Part shown: positions 8,520 through 18,354 of the stretch, in pieces | How positions within the stretch are numbered: position 1 is the stretch's first letter | How the letters are laid out: the number at the start of each line of letters is the position of its first letter | NCBI GenBank assembly: GCA_025359105.1 | Contig: JANYHK010000095.1 | Location: forward strand, 1-64,000 | Reading direction: 5' to 3' | From: Myxococcales bacterium | GTDB taxonomy: Bacteria > Myxococcota_A > Polyangia > Polyangiales > Polyangiaceae | Length of the DNA: 64,000 bases | Position numbers and translations under genes: made by a program | Notes under the pieces: generated by a model | Told to the model about the DNA's origin: nothing | Databases searched by the model: none | Seen by the model: only the letters and a program-made list of their open reading frames with translations

Positions 8520-9245
8520 ATGCGGCTCTTGACCGCGGTCCTCGCGGCGTGCGCTCTCTCCCGCGCGCTCCTCGGCTGCGCGCGGACGGCGGCCCCCGCC
8601 GACGAGTGCTCCGGCGCCGCCCCCACCTGCTTCGAGCCGATCGCGCAGACCATAGGCTGCTGCGCCGAGGCTGGCGTCCCCGCCGAATGTGGACCGAAGG
8701 ACGCGCCGCGCGGCACCCTCCTCAAGTGGGTATGCCCCGGCAAGACTGTGCGCGCGACCGAGTGCTCCGCATACGGCGCCATTTGCGCGACGCACGTAGA
8801 TCAAGTCGCGCCTTCGCTCGCGACGCCTCACGCCGTGCCCTTCGACGATCCGGGCGCGCCCGTCGCGGGGCTCCCTGCCGGCTGGCTCGACGCGTCGGCC
8901 GGCGCCACGCTGGTCGATCAGACCGAGCCCCTCGGTCCGTTCTACACGCTCCGCCGCACTGTGCTGCGGGTGGCGGCGCCCGAGGGCGTGAAGGAGCGCC
9001 GCGACGTCTACTTCGGCAAGGAGCGCCTCACCGACCGCCGCTACTTCCTCGCCCCGACGAGCGACTACCTCCTCTTCGAGGACGGGCCGAACAAGCTCGC
9101 CGTGCACGGCGCGGTGAGCGGCAAGCGGCGCGACGCGACCCCGAAGCCCTACGAGGCCCCCGCCGGGGCCACGTTCGACGCGCAGAAGCGGACCGTCGTC
9201 GTTGCCTTCACCAAGCGCGCTCCGCTGACCGTCCGCCTCCCGTGA
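8520..9245 (+). CDS. Putative lipoprotein behind tolB, unknown function
   Basis: The product has 241 residues. The N-terminus is a signal peptide with lipobox ALLGC (Cys near residue 20). The next 80 residues are Cys-rich (at least eight Cys including a CC pair), and the C-terminal half is polar with no recognised domain. It starts 7 bases after the tolB stop, so it belongs to the tol operon. This is the position where pal normally sits, but there is no OmpA-like peptidoglycan-binding motif. It is therefore not Pal by sequence. Confidence 0.7.
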   Translation: MRLLTAVLAACALSRALLGCARTAAPADECSGAAPTCFEPIAQTIGCCAEAGVPAECGPKDAPRGTLLKWVCPGKTVRATECSAYGAICATHVDQVAPSLATPHAVPFDDPGAPVAGLPAGWLDASAGATLVDQTEPLGPFYTLRRTVLRVAAPEGVKERRDVYFGKERLTDRRYFLAPTSDYLLFEDGPNKLAVHGAVSGKRRDATPKPYEAPAGATFDAQKRTVVVAFTKRAPLTVRLP

Positions 9246-9531
9246 GCGGGTGACACGCAACGCTTGCGTCGGCAAAAGAAATAGCGCCGAGGTGTGATAG
9301 AGTAATTGCTCTAGTTCTGCTTGCGTTGCCGTGACCCCCGTCACATCGGCGAGACACCAGGACACGCTTGTCTGGGTGGGCTTGTGCTCGCCGGTCGCTT
9401 CTCAGCGACAGCACCCCACCGATCGGACAGATCCCACGCGTTTCTGGATGCGAATTTCGGTGGGATCCGGAACTCTTGGTACTGCGTATCTCCAAAAATG
9501 TGAGCGTCCACGGATTGCGAGACCTATCTCG

Positions 9532-11136
9532 ATGAGCCTAACTCGGAATTCTCCCCAGATCTCCGCCGACGCACGACGACAAGACGCCGGCGCGCGCCTC
9601 GCGGTGGGTCTGGTGGCAACACTGGTGTCCACGGTCGCTGTGTTCGCGAGCTGCTCGCCGTCGTTCCAGGCCAAGGCGTGCACCAACGACGCCGATTGCG
9701 GCAGCTCCCTCGTCTGCGTTCAGCAGACGGGGCCCGGCGTCTGCAGGTCTCCGGCGGACGCCCCGATCCGGATCGGGATGAGCGCGCCGGTTTCCGGCCC
9801 TAGCCAGGACCTCGGCACCGAGATGAAGAAGGGGGTGACCCTCGCGTTCGACGCGCAGAACGCCGCGGGAGGCATCCGCGGCCGGCAGCTCCAGCTCAAC
9901 TTCCGCGACGACCAGTACGTCCCCGCGGCCGCAGAGCAAGCCACCCGCGATCTCCTCGACGTGCAGCCGCAGGCTGGCGTGCCCGCCAAGTGCCCCACCA
10001 CGACGAACTCGCTCGTGGCCGGGACCGATCCGGTCGGTAACTCGGCGATCGCGAAGGGGCCGAACGGCGTCATCGCGCTCCTCGGCAACGTCGGCACGCC
10101 GACGATGGTTCGCAGCGCGCCGCTCGCCGTCGAGACGCAGACGCTCTTCTTCGGCGCGTTCACCGGCTCGGCGAAGATGCTCCGCGACGGCGCGTCGGGG
10201 CCGTGTGGCAGGTACATCTTCAACGTGCGCGCCAGCTACGGCCAGGAGGCGCGCGCGACGGTCGAGTTCTTCCTCAAGCTCGGCGTGCCGGACTCGGCGC
10301 ACCTCGTCAGCTTCGATCAGAACGACACGTTCGGGCAGGCCGGCTACGACGGCCTCGTCAACGCCTGGACCGCGCTCAAGGGCGCGCCGCCGCCGGTCAA
10401 CCCTGCGGACACCACGAACCCGATCAAGCGCTTTCGCTACACGCGCGACGATCAGAACAGCGTCCCCGCGCAGGTCGCGGGGGCGACGACGTACCTGGCG
10501 TCGATCCTCGCGTCGGACGCCGCGGCGACGGTCAACGTCGGCATCTTCATGACCGACACGTACGGGCCGGCGACGAAGTTCATCCAGGGCGTCCGCGATT
10601 GGCAGTACGCCCCCGCGAACACCGACGCCTCCGCGCGGCTGAAGCTCACGATCAGCAACGTGTCCTTCTCCGGCCCCAACTCGCTTGCGCAGCGCCTGAA
10701 GGACCTCGGGCAGGTGCAGACCCCGACGGGCCCCAAGGCGTACAGCGACGCCGTCTTCGTGTCGCAGGTGGTGCCGAACTACCAGAGCGACAGCAGCGAT
10801 GCCGTGCGCGACTACAAGAAGGCGCTCGATGCGGCCGGGCTCACGCCGAGCTTCACCTCGCTCGAGGGGTACCTCGCCGCGCGTGTCTTCATCGCGGGCC
10901 TGCTGAAGCATCAAGGCGCGTACACGGCCGACGCGCTCATCGACACGTTCGAGCACCTGCCGAACCTTGCCCTCGGCCTCGGCGCGAACGCCGGCTTCAG
11001 CGCCTGCGGCAACGATGTCTGCAAGACGCAGCACAACTACTCGAAGTCCGTGTGGGGCACGGCGCTGTCGCCGGATGGGACGTTCACCAACCGCTACTTC
11101 TGGACGGACGGAACACCCCTGCAACTCTTCGAATGA
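9532..11136 (+). CDS. Periplasmic binding-protein-type lipoprotein (Leu/Ile/Val-binding fold)
   Basis: The ATG at 9532 gives 534 residues with a signal peptide ending in a lipobox (VFASC, Cys near 42). A Cys-rich spacer follows, then a type I periplasmic binding fold from about residue 78. IRIGMSAPVSGPSQDLGTEM and the GVTLAFDAQNAAGGIRGRQL region are the hallmark opening of branched-chain amino acid and receptor-type binding proteins. No ABC permease or ATPase lies nearby. Its stop overlaps the start of a transmembrane Ser/Thr kinase (ATGA, 11133-11136), so I infer that it is a ligand sensor for that kinase rather than a transport component. The ligand is unknown. Confidence 0.87.
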   Translation: MSLTRNSPQISADARRQDAGARLAVGLVATLVSTVAVFASCSPSFQAKACTNDADCGSSLVCVQQTGPGVCRSPADAPIRIGMSAPVSGPSQDLGTEMKKGVTLAFDAQNAAGGIRGRQLQLNFRDDQYVPAAAEQATRDLLDVQPQAGVPAKCPTTTNSLVAGTDPVGNSAIAKGPNGVIALLGNVGTPTMVRSAPLAVETQTLFFGAFTGSAKMLRDGASGPCGRYIFNVRASYGQEARATVEFFLKLGVPDSAHLVSFDQNDTFGQAGYDGLVNAWTALKGAPPPVNPADTTNPIKRFRYTRDDQNSVPAQVAGATTYLASILASDAAATVNVGIFMTDTYGPATKFIQGVRDWQYAPANTDASARLKLTISNVSFSGPNSLAQRLKDLGQVQTPTGPKAYSDAVFVSQVVPNYQSDSSDAVRDYKKALDAAGLTPSFTSLEGYLAARVFIAGLLKHQGAYTADALIDTFEHLPNLALGLGANAGFSACGNDVCKTQHNYSKSVWGTALSPDGTFTNRYFWTDGTPLQLFE

Positions 11137-12761
11137 ACATGAGCGAACCTTCCGCAAAAGGCCCAGCCGCCGCCGAGAGCAAGGCCGAGACCGTCGGTCG
11201 CTACGTCCTCTATGCACCGATCGCGCGCGGCGGCATGGCCACGGTCCACATCGCGCGCCTGGTCGGGGCCGAGGGGTTCAGCCGCATCGTCGCTGCCAAG
11301 CGCCTCCACGAGCAGTACACGGAGGACCAGGACTTCGTGACGATGTTCCTCGACGAGGCCCGCATCTCGTCGAAGCTGCATCACCCGAACGTCGTCAGCG
11401 TGCTCGACGTCGTGCTCTCGGGCAAGGACATCGTCCTCGTGCAGGAGTACGTGCACGGGGTTCCGCTCGACAAGCTCGTGAAGGCGAGCCAGGCACGCGG
11501 CGAGCTCCTCCCCGTGCCCATCGCGATCGCGATCGTGAGCGGCACGCTGCTCGGCCTCCACTCCGCGCACGAGACGAAGGACGAGCTGGGCGAGCCGCTC
11601 AACATCGTCCACCGCGACGTGTCGCCGCAGAACATCATCGTCAGCGCGGACGGAACGCCGCGCCTCCTCGATTTTGGCATCGCGAAGGCGCGGTCGAGCG
11701 CCCACGTGACGCAGGAGGGGTTCTTCAAAGGGAAGATCACGTACATCCCGCCGGAGCAGCTGCGCGGTGAGCCGCCGGCGCGGACGACGGACATCTACGC
11801 CGCGGGCGTCGTGCTCTGGGAGCTGCTCGTCGGACGCCGGATGCACGCAGGCCGCGGCGAGAGCGAGCTGTTCTCGGCCGTCCTGAGCGGCATGCTGCCG
11901 ACCGTGGAGGAGGCGGCCGCCGACCAGCGCGAGGCGATGGGTGAGAAGCGGTGGGCCGAGCTCGTCCGCCTGAACCCGCTCGTGATGAAGGCGCTCTCGA
12001 AGACCGCCGACGAACGCTACCCGACCGCCGACGCGATGGCGGAGGCGCTGCGCGCGACCATCCCGGCGGCGGGAGCGAACGAGCTATCGGCCTGGGTGAA
12101 GGACCTCGGCGCGGACTACCTCGAGGCGCGACAGCGCGTCATCTCGGCGAACGAGGAGAGCTGGCGCTCCGCGCGCAGGCTCGGCTCGTCGGGGCCGACG
12201 AGCGTGCCGAGCGTCACGAGCGGCCTCACGTCCGGCATTCAGTCCGTCGCAGGCTCCCGCGAGGCGACGCCTTCGCGTGGCGCTGCGCCGACCATTCCTG
12301 ATTCCTCGTTCGATCCGCGGGGGGAGTCGCGACCGATGAAGCGCAGCTGGCCCATCATTCTCTTGCTCCTCCTGCTCGTGGGCGGTCTCTCCGCGTTCAT
12401 CCTGCTGCGACCGGGGCGGCTGATAGGCGCCCCGACGGACCCGCCGGCCGGGCCAGTGACTGCCGTGACGACCGCGGCTGCGCCCGTGCTGCCGCCGATC
12501 ACGCCGCCCGCGCCCGACCCGCCGCCGACCGCACCCGTCGCGGCGACCGCGCCCGACCCGAACATCGTCCCGCCCCCGCCGAAGCCGGTGGCGCAGCACC
12601 CCCCGCCTCGCCCGGCCCCGCCGCCGCCGCGGCCCGTCTTCCATCCGCCGCCGCCCACGCCGGCCACGGTCGCGCCGCCGGCACCCGCCACGACGGCGAA
12701 CTGCAACCCCCCCTACTACTTCGAGGGCGCGAAGAAGGTCTTCAAGCCCGGCTGCATATGA
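11133..12761 (+). CDS. Transmembrane Ser/Thr protein kinase
   Basis: The product has 542 residues. The kinase domain (about 24-310) has glycine loop ARGGMATVH, catalytic Lys near 56, HRDVSPQN (Asp 162) and DFG (Asp 180) followed by PPEQL, so it should be active. A Ser/Thr-rich juxtamembrane stretch leads to a single membrane helix (about 405-427). About 110 periplasmic Pro/Ala-rich residues follow, ending in CNPPYYFEGAKKVFKPGC. I recall this short tail motif from other myxobacterial kinases (memory, not searched). It is translationally coupled to the upstream binding-protein gene and lies 10 bases before a PEGA-like protein gene. Confidence 0.92.
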   Translation: MNMSEPSAKGPAAAESKAETVGRYVLYAPIARGGMATVHIARLVGAEGFSRIVAAKRLHEQYTEDQDFVTMFLDEARISSKLHHPNVVSVLDVVLSGKDIVLVQEYVHGVPLDKLVKASQARGELLPVPIAIAIVSGTLLGLHSAHETKDELGEPLNIVHRDVSPQNIIVSADGTPRLLDFGIAKARSSAHVTQEGFFKGKITYIPPEQLRGEPPARTTDIYAAGVVLWELLVGRRMHAGRGESELFSAVLSGMLPTVEEAAADQREAMGEKRWAELVRLNPLVMKALSKTADERYPTADAMAEALRATIPAAGANELSAWVKDLGADYLEARQRVISANEESWRSARRLGSSGPTSVPSVTSGLTSGIQSVAGSREATPSRGAAPTIPDSSFDPRGESRPMKRSWPIILLLLLLVGGLSAFILLRPGRLIGAPTDPPAGPVTAVTTAAAPVLPPITPPAPDPPPTAPVAATAPDPNIVPPPPKPVAQHPPPRPAPPPPRPVFHPPPPTPATVAPPAPATTANCNPPYYFEGAKKVFKPGCI

Positions 12762-12771
12762 CGAGGACCCC

Positions 12772-13674
12772 ATGAAAATGCCTTTCCGACGTCTCGCGAG
12801 CGGGGTCGTCGCCACCAGCCTTCTCGTCACCGCGAGCGGCCCAGCGCTCGCCGCGCCGTCGAAGGACGAGTGCGTCGAGGCCCACGGGCGCGGGCAGGAC
12901 TTCCGCGAAGAAGGGCGCCTCACCAAGGCGCGCCAGGTGTTCCTCACGTGCAGCCAGCAGACGTGCCCCGCGCTCATCCAGTCCGACTGCGCGCGGTTCG
13001 CGGAGGAGCTCGGGCGCCTCGTGCCGAGCGTCACGTTCGTCGCGCGCGACACGCACGCCGCCGATCTCCCGAACACCTCGGTCTATCTCGACGAGCAGCT
13101 GGTGGCGTCACGCCTCGACGAGGGCAAGAGCTACGACGTCGATCCCGGTAAGCACTCGGTGCGTTTCGTCCACGAGGGCAAGGAAGTGTCGATGCGGGTG
13201 GTGCTCAGCCAGGGCGAGAAGGGGCGCAACGTCATCGCGACCTTCACCGACTCCGCCGGCGCCGAGCCCACCGGCTCGGGGACGCGCCCGCCCGCCGCGG
13301 GGGGAGAGCCTGCGCAGCCGCCCGCCGCGAGCCGCCCCGTGTTCCCCCTGATCCTCGCGGGTGTCGGCGGCCTCACCGCGGGCGTTGGCGTCGTGCTCAT
13401 CGCCGTGGGGCTCGGCAAGGTGCCGAGCACCTGCAACAACTCGACGAAGGAGTGCGCGGCGCCGCCCGGCGACAAGGCCTTCGACGACGCGCGCAGCGGC
13501 GTCTCGACGGCGAACACCGGTGTCGTCCTCGGTGTCGCAGGAGCCGCAGTCGCGGTGACCGGGCTCGTCTGGTACTTCGCGCAGTCGCCGCAATCGCCGT
13601 CGCGCACTGGCAAGAGCTTCACCCCGTGGGTCGGGCAGGGCAGCGGCGGCGTGAGCTTCTCCGGCGCCTTCTGA
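12772..13674 (+). CDS. Exported PEGA-like protein with C-terminal membrane segments
   Basis: The product has 300 residues with a Sec signal peptide (cut near ALAAP, about residue 24). A Cys-containing helical repeat region follows (about 25-75, DECVEAHGRGQDFREEG). A small beta domain with VYLDEQLVASRL...DVDPGKHSVRFVHEGKE (about 98-140) has the pattern of PEGA domains. After a Pro/Ala linker come two hydrophobic segments (about 188-210 and 245-265) joined by a two-Cys loop. It is the third gene of the binding-protein/kinase operon. The same architecture recurs at 55476-56519 beside another kinase, and in part at 27663. A role in kinase signalling at the envelope is inferred from that context. 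Confidence 0.8.
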   Translation: MKMPFRRLASGVVATSLLVTASGPALAAPSKDECVEAHGRGQDFREEGRLTKARQVFLTCSQQTCPALIQSDCARFAEELGRLVPSVTFVARDTHAADLPNTSVYLDEQLVASRLDEGKSYDVDPGKHSVRFVHEGKEVSMRVVLSQGEKGRNVIATFTDSAGAEPTGSGTRPPAAGGEPAQPPAASRPVFPLILAGVGGLTAGVGVVLIAVGLGKVPSTCNNSTKECAAPPGDKAFDDARSGVSTANTGVVLGVAGAAVAVTGLVWYFAQSPQSPSRTGKSFTPWVGQGSGGVSFSGAF

Positions 13675-13692
13675 CGAGGCATCCGCCGCTGC

Positions 13693-15036
13693 TCAGCCGC
13701 CCAGCAGGCGCTCGATGGTCCGCGTCGTCATCACGCCCCTCAAGACCTCTTCGTCGCGAAGAAGGCGCTTGTGCAGCTCGATGTTCGTCTTGATGCCGCC
13801 GACGATGAACTCGTCGAGCGCGCGGCGCATGCGCGAGATGGCCTCCGCGCGGGTCGGCGCGTGGACGATGACCTTCGCCAGCAGCGAGTCGTAGTTCGGC
13901 GGCACGCGCCAGCCGCCGTAGACGCCGGAGTCGACGCGTACGCCCGTGCCGCCCGGCGGAAAATATTCGGTGATGAGGCCTGGCGACGGGGCGAACGTCT
14001 TCGGATCCTCGGCGTTCACGCGGCACTCGATCGCGTGCCCGCGGAAGCTCCACGGACGCGTGTCGGGCAGCACGAGCTTTTCGCCGGCGGCGGCGCGGAT
14101 CTGGAGCGAGACGAGGTCGAGCCCGGTCACCATCTCGGTCACGGGGTGCTCGACCTGCACGCGCGTGTTCATCTCGAGGAAGTAGAGCTTGCCGCTCTCG
14201 TCCATGATGAACTCCAGCGTGCCGAGCGTCGTGTAGCCGGTGTCCAGGATGGCGCGGCGGATCGTCTCCGCCATCTCCTGGCGGCGCTCGGGCGTCATCG
14301 CGGGGCTGGGGGCCTCCTCGATCACCTTCTGGTGGCGGCGCTGCAGCGAGCACTCGCGCTCGCCGAGCGTCCACACGCCGCCGTGCTGGTCGGCGAGGAC
14401 CTGGAACTCGATGTGGCGCGGGAGCTCGACGTACTTCTCGCAGTAGACGTCGGGGTTCTTGAAGCCGGCGTCGGCCTCACGCGTGGCGGCGAGGAAGTTC
14501 GCAAGGACCTCTCCCTCCTTGCGCACGATGCGCATGCCTCGACCGCCTCCTCCGCCGGACGCCTTGAGGATGACCGGGAAGCCGATGCGCTTGGCCTCCT
14601 CGATCGCATGCGCGCCGTCCTTGAGGACACCGCTGCCCGGCAGCAGCGGCAGGCCGTACTTCTTCGCGTTCTCGCGAGAGGTGACCTTGTCCCCCCACGC
14701 GCGCATCGCCTCGGGGGTGGGACCGATGAAGGTGACGCCGCACTTGGCGCAGAGGCGCGCGAACTCGGCGTTCTCCGACAAAAAACCGTAACCGGGGTGG
14801 ATGGCATCCGCGCCGGTGATCTCCGCGGCGCTGATGATGGCAGGGATGTGGAGGTAGCTCTTGCTCGCCTCGGCCGGCCCGATGCACACGCTCTCGTCGG
14901 CGAAGCGCACGTGGAGCGCGCGGGAGTCGGCCTCGGAGTGGACGGTGACGGTCTTGATGCCCATCTCCCGGCACGCACGGAGCACGCGCAGCGCGATCTC
15001 TCCACGGTTCGCGATGAGGATCTTCTTGAACATCAC
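13693..15036 (-). CDS. accC: Biotin carboxylase subunit of acetyl-CoA carboxylase
   Basis: Carboxylates biotin on AccB using ATP and bicarbonate in the first step of fatty-acid synthesis. At 447 residues it has the family length. It has the N-terminal [20 protein letters not shown] signature, an ATP-grasp loop [11 protein letters not shown] (about 165-175) and the [14 protein letters not shown] block (about 285-298). It is the last gene of roadblock-aroQ-accB-accC on the minus strand, 8 bases after accB. All key motifs are present. Confidence 0.97.
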   Translation of the reverse strand: MMFKKILIANRGEIALRVLRACREMGIKTVTVHSEADSRALHVRFADESVCIGPAEASKSYLHIPAIISAAEITGADAIHPGYGFLSENAEFARLCAKCGVTFIGPTPEAMRAWGDKVTSRENAKKYGLPLLPGSGVLKDGAHAIEEAKRIGFPVILKASGGGGGRGMRIVRKEGEVLANFLAATREADAGFKNPDVYCEKYVELPRHIEFQVLADQHGGVWTLGERECSLQRRHQKVIEEAPSPAMTPERRQEMAETIRRAILDTGYTTLGTLEFIMDESGKLYFLEMNTRVQVEHPVTEMVTGLDLVSLQIRAAAGEKLVLPDTRPWSFRGHAIECRVNAEDPKTFAPSPGLITEYFPPGGTGVRVDSGVYGGWRVPPNYDSLLAKVIVHAPTRAEAISRMRRALDEFIVGGIKTNIELHKRLLRDEEVLRGVMTTRTIERLLGG

Positions 15037-15044
15037 CGTGAGCG

Positions 15045-15509
<465 letters not shown>

Positions 15510-15606
15510 GTGGGCGAGACGATAAAGCAGAAGTCGTAGGACCGGAAGGGCCGTTGCGACGTCCGCTCGGCCGCGCAAGGCGCTACGCAGGTACGTGGCT
15601 ACGCAG

Positions 15607-16059
15607 CTAGGATTTGCTTCGCCCGAGCCAGCGGACGAGGCCTTCGAGGGCCAGGAGGTAGCTGTCCGCGCCGAAGCCCGCGACCTTGGCGACACACGCC
15701 GCCGCGATGCGCGACTCCCGCCGGTACGCCTCGCGCGCCTCGGGGTTCGAGATATGCACCTCGACGCACGGGACGCCCATGGCACCGACCGCCGTGAGCG
15801 CGTCGAAGATCGCCAGGGACGTGTGCGTGTAGGCCGCGGCGTTCAGGAGGAGGCCCTCGTACTTGCCGCGCGAGGTGCCGATCCAGTCGCAGATCTCACC
15901 CTCGTGGTTCGTCTGACGGGCGTCGACCTTCGCGCCGAGCTCCTTGCCGCGGGCCTTCAGGCGGGTGTGGAGCTGGGGGAGCGTCTCCGTCCCGTAAATG
16001 CTCGGCTCCCGGGTCCCCAGGAGCTGGAGGTTCGGCCCCGAGATGCAGAGGATCCGCAA
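15607..16059 (-). CDS. aroQ: Type II 3-dehydroquinate dehydratase
   Basis: Converts 3-dehydroquinate to 3-dehydroshikimate in aromatic amino-acid synthesis. The product has about 150 residues, normal for the small dodecameric type II enzyme. [22 protein letters not shown] at the N-terminus includes the Asn, Arg and Tyr of the active-site lid. [26 protein letters not shown] and [14 protein letters not shown] carry the remaining conserved residues, including the catalytic His. No ATG is available; TTG at 16059, two bases after the upstream stop, is the best start. Neighbouring accB and accC on the same strand is a common bacterial arrangement. Confidence 0.93.
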   Translation of the reverse strand: MRILCISGPNLQLLGTREPSIYGTETLPQLHTRLKARGKELGAKVDARQTNHEGEICDWIGTSRGKYEGLLLNAAAYTHTSLAIFDALTAVGAMGVPCVEVHISNPEAREAYRRESRIAAACVAKVAGFGADSYLLALEGLVRWLGRSKS

Positions 16060-16061
16060 AC

Positions 16062-16418
16062 TCAGAACTCGGCCATGAGCTTCGGCGCCGCGGTGCGCAT
16101 CAGGTAGCGCCCCTTGCCGAAGTTGCCGCCGGGCTCCAGCGTGAGCGCCAGGAAGTACACGTCCCCGAGCAGGCGGATGATCGTCACCAGCTTGTCGGTG
16201 TTGATCGAGATCTCCTGCGTCGTGCCCGCCTCGAGCATCTCCGCGGCCTTCTTGATGGAGCCGAGCACCACGCCGAACTCGACGCCGACTGTGTTGACGT
16301 CGAACGGCGCGCCGTCCTTGGCGTACGTCTCCAGCGCGATGCCGCTGTGGTCCATCAGGATTCCGGCCAGCGCGCCCTCGGTCTTGTCGACGATCTCGCG
16401 GAGCGTTTCTTTGAACAT
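16062..16418 (-). CDS. Roadblock/LC7-domain protein (MglB-like)
   Basis: The ATG at 16418 is preceded by GAGAGA about 8 bases upstream and gives 118 residues, the length of a single roadblock domain. The LREIVDKTEGALAGILMDHSGIALETY opening and the strand around VNTVGVEFG are typical of the family; DKLVTIIRLLGDVYFLALTL matches the second half. Such proteins act as small Ras-like GTPase (MglA) partners in polarity and motility, but no mglA is adjacent. Here it heads the aroQ-accB-accC operon, so its job is uncertain. Confidence 0.85.
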   Translation of the reverse strand: MFKETLREIVDKTEGALAGILMDHSGIALETYAKDGAPFDVNTVGVEFGVVLGSIKKAAEMLEAGTTQEISINTDKLVTIIRLLGDVYFLALTLEPGGNFGKGRYLMRTAAPKLMAEF

Positions 16419-16469
16419 GATGTTCTCTCGAGAGTAAAGGCCTGGTCGAGCCCACGTCAACGCCAGTTA

Positions 16470-16503
16470 CCTGACGATACCTGATGAAGCCCGACGATGC
16501 CTG
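16470..16503. repeat. Paired 14-mer direct repeat upstream of two divergent genes
   Basis: CCTGACGATACCTG (16470-16483) and CCCGACGATGCCTG (16490-16503) match at 12 of 14 positions and are 20 bases apart, about two helical turns. They lie between the roadblock operon and the aconitase-like gene. A two-site operator is possible; this is inference. Confidence 0.35.
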
Positions 16504-16611
16504 CGGACGGGCCAAGTGGAAGAGAAGGCGGTTCTGTCTTGATGGAAGTGTCCGGGAGGGTTTAAGTTCCACGCCCCAATGCGAGCGCGAGCCGGGGATC
16601 CATCCCGCACG

Positions 16612-18354
16612 ATGGCCCAAAAGATCCTTGCCGGGAGGTGCGCTGATCCGCTCCTCTCGGGCGACCTCGTGGAGGTCAAGGTCGATCAGATCGTGCTCGC
16701 CCGCGCGCCGGGGCGGGCGTTCGCCGAAGGGTTGAGCGCGGGCCTGAAAAAGACGACCGCCGAAGTGGCGATCGTCTACGACGGCGCGTGCGTCACCGAC
16801 GCCCAGCACATGGGCGAGATGACGGTCGAGATGGTCGCCGCGGGCATCGCGGTCGGCCGGCCCGGCGTCGGCTATCCGGCGCCCGTCCACCTCGAACGCT
16901 ACGCCGCGCCGGCGCGCCTCTGCGTGACCGACGAGCCCCGCCTCGCCGGCACCGGCGGCGTGGGCATGCTCACGCTCGTCATGGCCCCTGGCCAGCTCGG
17001 ACAGGCGCTCGCCACCGGCAGCGTCTGGCTTAGGCCGCCGCGCAGCATCCAGGTGCTCCTCACCGGCAAGATGCGCCCGTTCGTGTGCGCGCGTGACGTC
17101 GCCCTCGAGCTCATTCGCCGTGGCATCGGCGAGGCGGTGCGCAAGGTCGAAGAGCAGCACCAGGCGCCCGTCGTGCTCGAGTTCGCGGGCCCCTCGGCGC
17201 GCCTGCTCAGCGTGCAGGAGCGCAGCGTGCTCTGCGGTCTCGCGCCGCAGCTCGGCGCCGCCGCCGCGGTGTTCGTCGGCGACGAGCGGACCGAGGTCTT
17301 CCTCCGCGATCAGCGCCGGTCGAAGGCGCACCGCACCCTCGCCCCCGACGCCGGCGCCCCGTGCGCCGAGGTGATGAACGTAGATCTCGCGGCCGTCGAC
17401 CCGCTCCTCCTCGACGAAGCGGGCCAGGTCCGCGCCGTGCGCGATCTCGCGGGCAAGCCCGTCACGCAGGTCGTCCTCGGCGGCGACGGCGGCGTCACGC
17501 TCCGCGATCTGTTCGCGGCGGCGGCGCTCCTCAAATCGAAGCGCGTGCCGGCGGGCCTGGATTTCCTGGTGCCCGTGCCATCACGCCAGACGCTCGAGGT
17601 CCTCGCGTCGAGCGGCGCGCTGGCCGATCTCATAGCCACCGGCGCGCGCATCGTCGAGCCGGACGCGCGTGTGGTCACCGGAGAGCTCTATCCTCCGCGC
17701 CTCGACGGCGTGAGCCTCCGCACGCACGAGCCGGAGCCGCGCGCCGCGTCCCCGTTCGTCGTGGCCTCGGCGGAGACGCTCGCGTGGGCGGTGGCGAGCG
17801 GTGAGGTCGGCGATCCGCGCTCCTTCAAGCGCCCGGTGCGGGTCACCGTCCCGCGCACGCTGCCGACCGATGATGTCCTCGTCGTGCGAGGTAAGGCGCA
17901 GGACACCGGCAAGAAGGGGCCGCCTCCGGCGACGGCTGGAACACCGTGGAGAGGGGCGCAGACGCTCGAGCTCGTCGACGCGGCCGAGGGCCTCGCGCTC
18001 AACGGCAAGGCCGTCGCTGTCGTATGCACGACGCTCGACGAGGTGCGCGAGCTCGCCGTGCGCGCGGCCGACGTCGCCTCGACGGTTCGCGCGGTGCTCG
18101 CGCCGTTCATCCCGAGCGGCCTCGTTGCCGTCTTCAGCGGCCTCGGAATCGCGGCCATCCAGTACGATCCGGCGACCGCGAAGGGGATCACGAAAGGGAC
18201 CCTCGCCCTCCCGGCGCCCGCGCAGTGGGGCGAGCGCTCCTCCACTGCCATCGCGCACGGCGGCGCCCGCATTCCGATGCGCTGGCTCGCCCTCGGCGCC
18301 GAGCGCACCTGGGCCGGTGCCGGCACGGCCCGTCCAGCGCAGAAGCCCCGGTGA
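16612..18354 (+). CDS. Aconitase/isopropylmalate dehydratase-fold protein lacking Fe-S cysteines
   Basis: I chose the start at MAQKIL (16612) because aconitases begin there; an in-frame ATG at 16579 also exists. The product has about 580 residues and follows the aconitase layout: GVGYPAPVHLERY, a TGGVGMLTLVMAPGQLGQAL block, ATGSVWLRPPRSIQVLLTGK, and VPAGLDFLVPVPSRQTLEVL. The C-terminal swivel-like domain is present. The cluster-ligand loop, normally GSCTNGR, reads LGGDGGV. The loop that normally has CGPC reads PDARVVTG. All three cysteines are therefore gone, and the protein cannot bind a standard 4Fe-4S cluster. It is probably non-enzymatic; the role is unknown. Confidence 0.78.
   Translation: MAQKILAGRCADPLLSGDLVEVKVDQIVLARAPGRAFAEGLSAGLKKTTAEVAIVYDGACVTDAQHMGEMTVEMVAAGIAVGRPGVGYPAPVHLERYAAPARLCVTDEPRLAGTGGVGMLTLVMAPGQLGQALATGSVWLRPPRSIQVLLTGKMRPFVCARDVALELIRRGIGEAVRKVEEQHQAPVVLEFAGPSARLLSVQERSVLCGLAPQLGAAAAVFVGDERTEVFLRDQRRSKAHRTLAPDAGAPCAEVMNVDLAAVDPLLLDEAGQVRAVRDLAGKPVTQVVLGGDGGVTLRDLFAAAALLKSKRVPAGLDFLVPVPSRQTLEVLASSGALADLIATGARIVEPDARVVTGELYPPRLDGVSLRTHEPEPRAASPFVVASAETLAWAVASGEVGDPRSFKRPVRVTVPRTLPTDDVLVVRGKAQDTGKKGPPPATAGTPWRGAQTLELVDAAEGLALNGKAVAVVCTTLDEVRELAVRAADVASTVRAVLAPFIPSGLVAVFSGLGIAAIQYDPATAKGITKGTLALPAPAQWGERSSTAIAHGGARIPMRWLALGAERTWAGAGTARPAQKPR

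Noticed and set aside
9246-9531. Small inverted repeats such as GTGAC-N4-GTCAC upstream of the binding-protein gene
   Set aside because: Arms of five bases are expected by chance, and no motif match was recognised.
9532-11136. An ABC transporter operon for branched-chain amino acids
   Set aside because: Only the binding protein is present; no permease or ATPase gene is in the neighbourhood.
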